Shown here: positions 61,288-64,000 of the stretch, piece after piece
Layout: every line of letters begins with the position of its first letter
How positions within the stretch are numbered: position 1 is the first letter of the stretch
From: Clostridiales bacterium
Lineage (GTDB): Bacteria; Bacillota; Clostridia; Oscillospirales; Oscillospiraceae
DNA length: 64,000 bases
Assembly: GCA_029008095.1 (NCBI GenBank)
Contig: JAQXJB010000020.1
Location: 1 to 64,000 of the forward strand
Reading direction: 5' to 3'
Program-made: the position numbers and the translations under genes
Notes under the pieces: generated by a model
The model's input: the letters and a program-made list of their open reading frames with translations, nothing else
Told to the model about the DNA's origin: nothing
The model's database searches: none

Positions 61288-62247
61288 TCAGTGAAGCTGG
61301 CAGGGGATATCATAGGCTTGGAACAGCTCAAGAGCCTTTTCCATGAACTCCTCGGATGGCGGAGACCAGCGGTGCAGCTTGTATTTCCAACCGAGACGAT
61401 CATACTTAGAGGTGCCGAGGTGATGATATGGCAGCAGCTGCACCAGCGTTACGGCATCGCCCAGCTCCTTGCAGAATTTCGCGGTGGCGTGCATATTCTC
61501 CTCGCTGTCGTTCAGGCGTGGGATCACGGGATAGCGGATCTGCAGCTTGCCGCCGTTTTCGGCGAGAAAGCGGGCGTTTTCGAGTATCTTCTCGTTGGGA
61601 ACGCCGGTGAGCTTTCTGTGCATCTCGGAATCCATCTGCTTAAGGTCGTAGAGGAAGAGATCAATGTAAGGAAGTATCTGCCGGAACTGCTCCTGATCGG
61701 CAAAGCCGGTGGTGTCCAGACAGATGTGGATGCCGCTGTCCTTCAGGCGTTTGGCAAGATTATATGTAAAGTCGAACTGGCTCATGGCCTCGCCGCCTGA
61801 GATGGTGATACCGCCGCCGTTCTTGAAGAAGGGCGTATCCTTGATAACTCGCTCATATACCTCATCCACGGTGGTGTCCCATCCGGCGGTGTAAAGAGCG
61901 CCGTTTATGCAGAGTTCGGTGCATTTCAGGCAGCTGCTGCACTTGGCGTGATCCACGCGAACCTTGGTGATAAGGCCGGAACCGTCCAGGGACTCCTCGG
62001 GCTGACCGAGGGAGATGGCGCCCTGCTCGCAGGCATCAATGCAGAGATTGCCGCATATTTCGGTGCCCAGACATTTTATGGGCAGAAAACCCACCTGAAG
62101 CTTATGCATCTGTGACTCGGGGCTGTGACACCAGAGGCAGCGCAGAGGGCAGCCCTTGGTGTATACCGTGGTGCGTATGCCGGGACCATCATGGACCGCA
62201 TAGCCTTGTATATCATATATGCGGCCTGCTGCATTTTCATATTCCAA
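61288..62247 (-). CDS. Glycyl radical enzyme activase (radical SAM, with ferredoxin-like clusters)
   Basis: 319 residues. The start is TTG 62247 (AGGTGG upstream); no in-frame ATG lies nearby. The radical SAM motif is KGCPLRCLWCHSPES (C33, C37, C40, CxxxCxxC). An inserted ferredoxin-type domain (about 55-110) carries CGNLCIDACEQGAI and CSSCLKCTELCINGAL, as in dehydratase/decarboxylase activases but not PFL activase. Also present: GGGITISGGEAMSQ and LYDLKQMDSEMHRKLTG. It should install the glycyl radical on the enzyme encoded next in the operon. The insertion of extra Fe-S sites supports the non-PFL nature of the pair. Confidence 0.94.
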   Translation of the reverse strand: MEYENAAGRIYDIQGYAVHDGPGIRTTVYTKGCPLRCLWCHSPESQMHKLQVGFLPIKCLGTEICGNLCIDACEQGAISLGQPEESLDGSGLITKVRVDHAKCSSCLKCTELCINGALYTAGWDTTVDEVYERVIKDTPFFKNGGGITISGGEAMSQFDFTYNLAKRLKDSGIHICLDTTGFADQEQFRQILPYIDLFLYDLKQMDSEMHRKLTGVPNEKILENARFLAENGGKLQIRYPVIPRLNDSEENMHATAKFCKELGDAVTLVQLLPYHHLGTSKYDRLGWKYKLHRWSPPSEEFMEKALELFQAYDIPCQLH

Positions 62248-62286
62248 ATTAATGAAACCACCTTTTTTTAATATCTTTGATACTCT

Positions 62287-62316
62287 ATTATAATATTATT
62301 CCATGCTGTTTGGCAA
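62287..62316 (-). promoter_or_regulatory. Promoter of the activase-GRE operon
   Basis: On the minus strand TTGCCA (62316-62311), 18 bp, TATAAT (62292-62287), about 40 bp before the TTG start. It is back to back with the gtrA-like gene promoter, 100-130 bp away. Confidence 0.65.
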
Positions 62317-62411
62317 GCGCTTTATTATAGTTCCCTGGCTAAAATTATGCAAATCTTTGATGAAACCATACAAAAGCTGCATGAGAAGACCGCCCGAAAG
62401 TCGAAAACGCA

Positions 62412-62441
62412 TTGACATATTTCCCGCAAGGTTGTTACAAT
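62412..62441 (+). promoter_or_regulatory. Promoter of the GtrA-like gene
   Basis: TTGACA (62412-62417), 18 bp, TACAAT (62436-62441), 24 bp before the start codon. Confidence 0.65.
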
Positions 62442-62464
62442 AGCGACGAAAAGAGGGGAACGAT

Positions 62465-62884
62465 TTGGGAAAAAATAAAAAAGCAACCGCTTGGCAGGCC
62501 GTGAAATTCACCCTGTTCTCCGCGTCGGCGGGTATTATCCAGCTTCTGTCCTTCACTCTGCTCAACGAGCTGATGAGCTGGCCCTATTGGCCATCTTACC
62601 TTATCGCGCTAATTCTTTCCGTGCTGTGGAATTTCACGCTGAACCGGCGGTATACCTTCAAGTCGGCGGCAAATATCCCGGCGGCGATGGCGAAGGTGTT
62701 CGGGTATTATCTGGTCTTTACGCCGTTGTCCGCATGGCTGGGTCAGTTGGCGGAAAACGCGGGCGTGAACGAGTATATCATCCTTGTCGTTACCATGCTT
62801 GTCAATTTCGTGACAGAATTTTTGTTCAATAAGTTCGTGGTCTACCGGGGACAGGAGAATACCCGGGAGAAAAAGTCATCTTGA
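62465..62884 (+). CDS. GtrA-like membrane protein
   Basis: 139 residues, TTG start with AGAGGGGAA upstream. Four hydrophobic helices in the GtrA arrangement with the conserved WNFTLNRRYTF between helices 2 and 3 and TEFLFNKFVVYR at the end. GtrA proteins help move or modify lipid-linked sugars in wall or polysaccharide synthesis. Single gene; no glycosyltransferase is adjacent. Confidence 0.92.
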   Translation: MGKNKKATAWQAVKFTLFSASAGIIQLLSFTLLNELMSWPYWPSYLIALILSVLWNFTLNRRYTFKSAANIPAAMAKVFGYYLVFTPLSAWLGQLAENAGVNEYIILVVTMLVNFVTEFLFNKFVVYRGQENTREKKSS

Positions 62885-62963
62885 AAATTTCCAAAAATTT
62901 CGGAATAAAATCCGCCTGAAAACAAAGACTATCATTGAAATCTTATTTCAGGAGGAAATTATC

Positions 62964-63149
62964 ATGAACAACATGAACAATAACGTAAATTCCAGCATCA
63001 AGTGCTCCGTGGACAGCTGCACCTATCACGCTCAGAATCAGAATTACTGCACCAAGAGCGAGATCAACGTCGGCTGCTGCAACACCACCAACCCCACCAC
63101 TCCCGACTGCACCGAATGCGCGTCCTTCAAGATGAACAACGCGAAGTAA
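62964..63149 (+). CDS. DUF1540 cysteine-rich small protein
   Basis: 61 residues with a strong CAGGAGG site. Cys pattern: IKCSVDSCTYHAQNQNYCTK, then GCCNTTNP and DCTECASFK, the DUF1540 signature found in many Clostridia. Probably a small metal-binding protein; function is unknown. A strong hairpin follows. Confidence 0.9.
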   Translation: MNNMNNNVNSSIKCSVDSCTYHAQNQNYCTKSEINVGCCNTTNPTTPDCTECASFKMNNAK

Positions 63150-63172
63150 CAGCGTTCACCATTCGATGAAAT

Positions 63173-63209
63173 CATCAGGGGCGCACCGGAAATCGGTGCG
63201 CCCCTGATG
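63173..63209 (+). terminator. Perfect 16-bp hairpin after the DUF1540 gene
   Basis: CATCAGGGGCGCACCG and CGGTGCGCCCCTGATG around a 5-nt loop (GAAAT). No T-tract follows. Confidence 0.55.
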
Positions 63210-63260
63210 TGCAATAACGCTATGCACAGCATTACGGTAATTCGCTAAATTGAAAGGTTT

Positions 63261-63634
63261 GTCATTCTGAGCTTGCGAAGAATCTCCGCACCACCGGAAC
63301 TGCCGATATAAACCAACGCCGGAGATTCTTCCCTGCGGTCAGAATGACATTATTTTTACATTGTTTCTATCACCGTTCATGCGGCAAAAACCATACTGCC
63401 CCCGGCGGAGGCACGCCTCCGCCCTACGTTCTATCCATAAAATTGAAGGTAAATTCGTAGGGCAGGGGCGCGCCCCTGCCGTGCAGTAACGATATGCACA
63501 ATGCAACGATAAAACCGCAAAACTGAAAAACCATGTCATTCTGAGCCTGCGAAGAATCTCCGCACCACCGGAACTGCCGATGTAAACCAACGCCGGAGAT
63601 TCTTCCCTGCGGTCAGAATGACATTATTTTTACA
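63261..63634. repeat. Two near-identical palindromic repeats flanking GC palindromes
   Basis: Units at 63261-63350 and 63535-63624 differ at a few positions only. Each runs from GTCATTCTGAG and GAAGAATCTCCG to the inverse CGGAGATTCTTC and TCAGAATGAC. Between them lie GGCGGAGGCA/CGCCTCCGCC and GGCAGGGGCG/CGCCCCTGCC palindromes with ACGATATGCAC flanks, the reverse of the arrangement at 54.4-54.6 kb. No gene is supported between 63150 and 63681. Confidence 0.75.
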
Positions 63635-63681
63635 TTTATTCGTATTATCGTTTTTGCCGTACCATATCAATCGGCGCAAAA

Positions 63682-64000
63682 TCATTGATCGAATTTATCC
63701 AGCTCGCAGCCTAAAATACCTTCCATGAACCCGGCCAACTTCATGGACTGCTCCCGGCGCTCGTAGGCGGCTTTGGTACCGGCCTCGTCGCCGGCGAATT
63801 TCTCCAGACTGCGGGCATAGCGCTCGGCCACGCTCACCCTGTTCGTTCCCTTGGTTATCTTGTCCGCGATGTAGACGACCTCCTTCTCCGCCACACGGTC
63901 GGTGTCGATGAAGTCGCCCATATGCGCTCCAACGATGCGCGCTTCGTCCTGCAGACCGGCCTCAAGGAGATAGAGCATCCCTTTGATGGAGTGAAAGCGT
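63682..64000 (-). CDS. HD-domain protein, C-terminal part (continues beyond the right edge)
   Basis: About 106 codons, entering from the right edge in frame (RFHSIKGMLYLLEAG). The pattern VGAHMGDFIDTDRVAEKEVVYIADKITKGTNRVSVAERYARSLEKF resembles the C-terminal half of HD-domain phosphohydrolases found alone or attached to MobA-like nucleotidyltransferases: a His near the membrane-proximal helix and an ADK-x-x-xGT-x-RVS motif. The catalytic HD pair lies outside the window. Only the family-level name is supported. Confidence 0.7.
   Translation of the reverse strand, partial: RFHSIKGMLYLLEAGLQDEARIVGAHMGDFIDTDRVAEKEVVYIADKITKGTNRVSVAERYARSLEKFAGDEAGTKAAYERREQSMKLAGFMEGILGCELDKFDQ

Overview
The window looks like chromosome from a low-to-moderate GC, Gram-positive gut Clostridia (probably Oscillospirales/Ruminococcaceae-like). 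This is inferred from the gene families (SLH-anchored surface proteins, RsiV-type ECF system, DUF1540 protein, glycyl radical enzyme with activase, NHLP-type export genes), strong GGAGG ribosome sites and the intergenic palindromic repeats. No rRNA or complete tRNA is visible. No species is claimed.

Layout. 0-2.1 kb: the start of a substrate-binding lipoprotein gene, an HTH/degenerate-HisKA/receiver regulator, and a non-coding repeat ending in a broken tRNA-like 3' end with two terminators. 2.4-5.5 kb: an SLH-anchored subtilase. 5.8-15.7 kb: one co-directional operon with a STAS anti-anti-sigma protein, a DUF2156 protein, a MATE transporter fused to an RsbW-like ATPase, a SpoIIE phosphatase also fused to an RsbW-like ATPase, a very short HlyD-like protein, a C39-peptidase ABC exporter and a second ABC exporter. 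15.9-27.2 kb: a GC-richer LytTR regulator and 7TM-type GHKL kinase, then a 2711-residue SLH surface protein whose gene is followed 16 bp later by a 55-residue peptide with a textbook double-glycine leader. A 20-bp-period direct repeat sits just upstream of the surface-protein promoter and is a candidate LytTR site. I read 5.8-27.2 kb as one candidate secreted-peptide/signalling system: a GG-leader substrate, C39 exporter, quorum-type two-component pair and partner-switch module. The same non-coding repeat recurs at 27.5-27.7 kb and closes this block.

27.8-31.7 kb: MarR regulator with a perfect 15-bp inverted repeat on its promoter, plus a heterodimeric ABC exporter. 31.7-32.0 kb: fused scars of an IS3 and an IS110 element. 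32.0-39.3 kb: minus-strand phosphorelay operon (HPt, hybrid kinase with two receivers, substrate-binding lipoprotein, hybrid kinase with one receiver). 39.9-44.2 kb: HAD hydrolase, RsiV-like anti-sigma, ECF sigma and SGNH hydrolase behind an ECF-type promoter, and an SH3/C39-like secreted protein. From about 40.7 kb rightwards the DNA is clearly richer in GC.

44.5-49.5 kb: five-gene peptide/nickel-type ABC importer. 49.6-54.2 kb: MBOAT acyltransferase, AlgX/DHHW-like protein, small lipoprotein and SLH-transglutaminase operon, likely for cell-surface polymer acylation. 54.8-56.8 kb: three homologous cupin units (one protein with two, one with one), each with the same four-cysteine cluster. 57.3-58.6 kb: YbjQ protein and a MerR membrane regulator with a small paralogous membrane protein. 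58.8-62.2 kb: glycyl radical enzyme of unassigned substrate and its activase, with promoter and terminator visible. 62.5-64 kb: GtrA-like protein, DUF1540 protein and the end of an HD-domain protein. Palindromic intergenic repeats occur from 49 to 63.6 kb, with two composite copies in opposite orientation.
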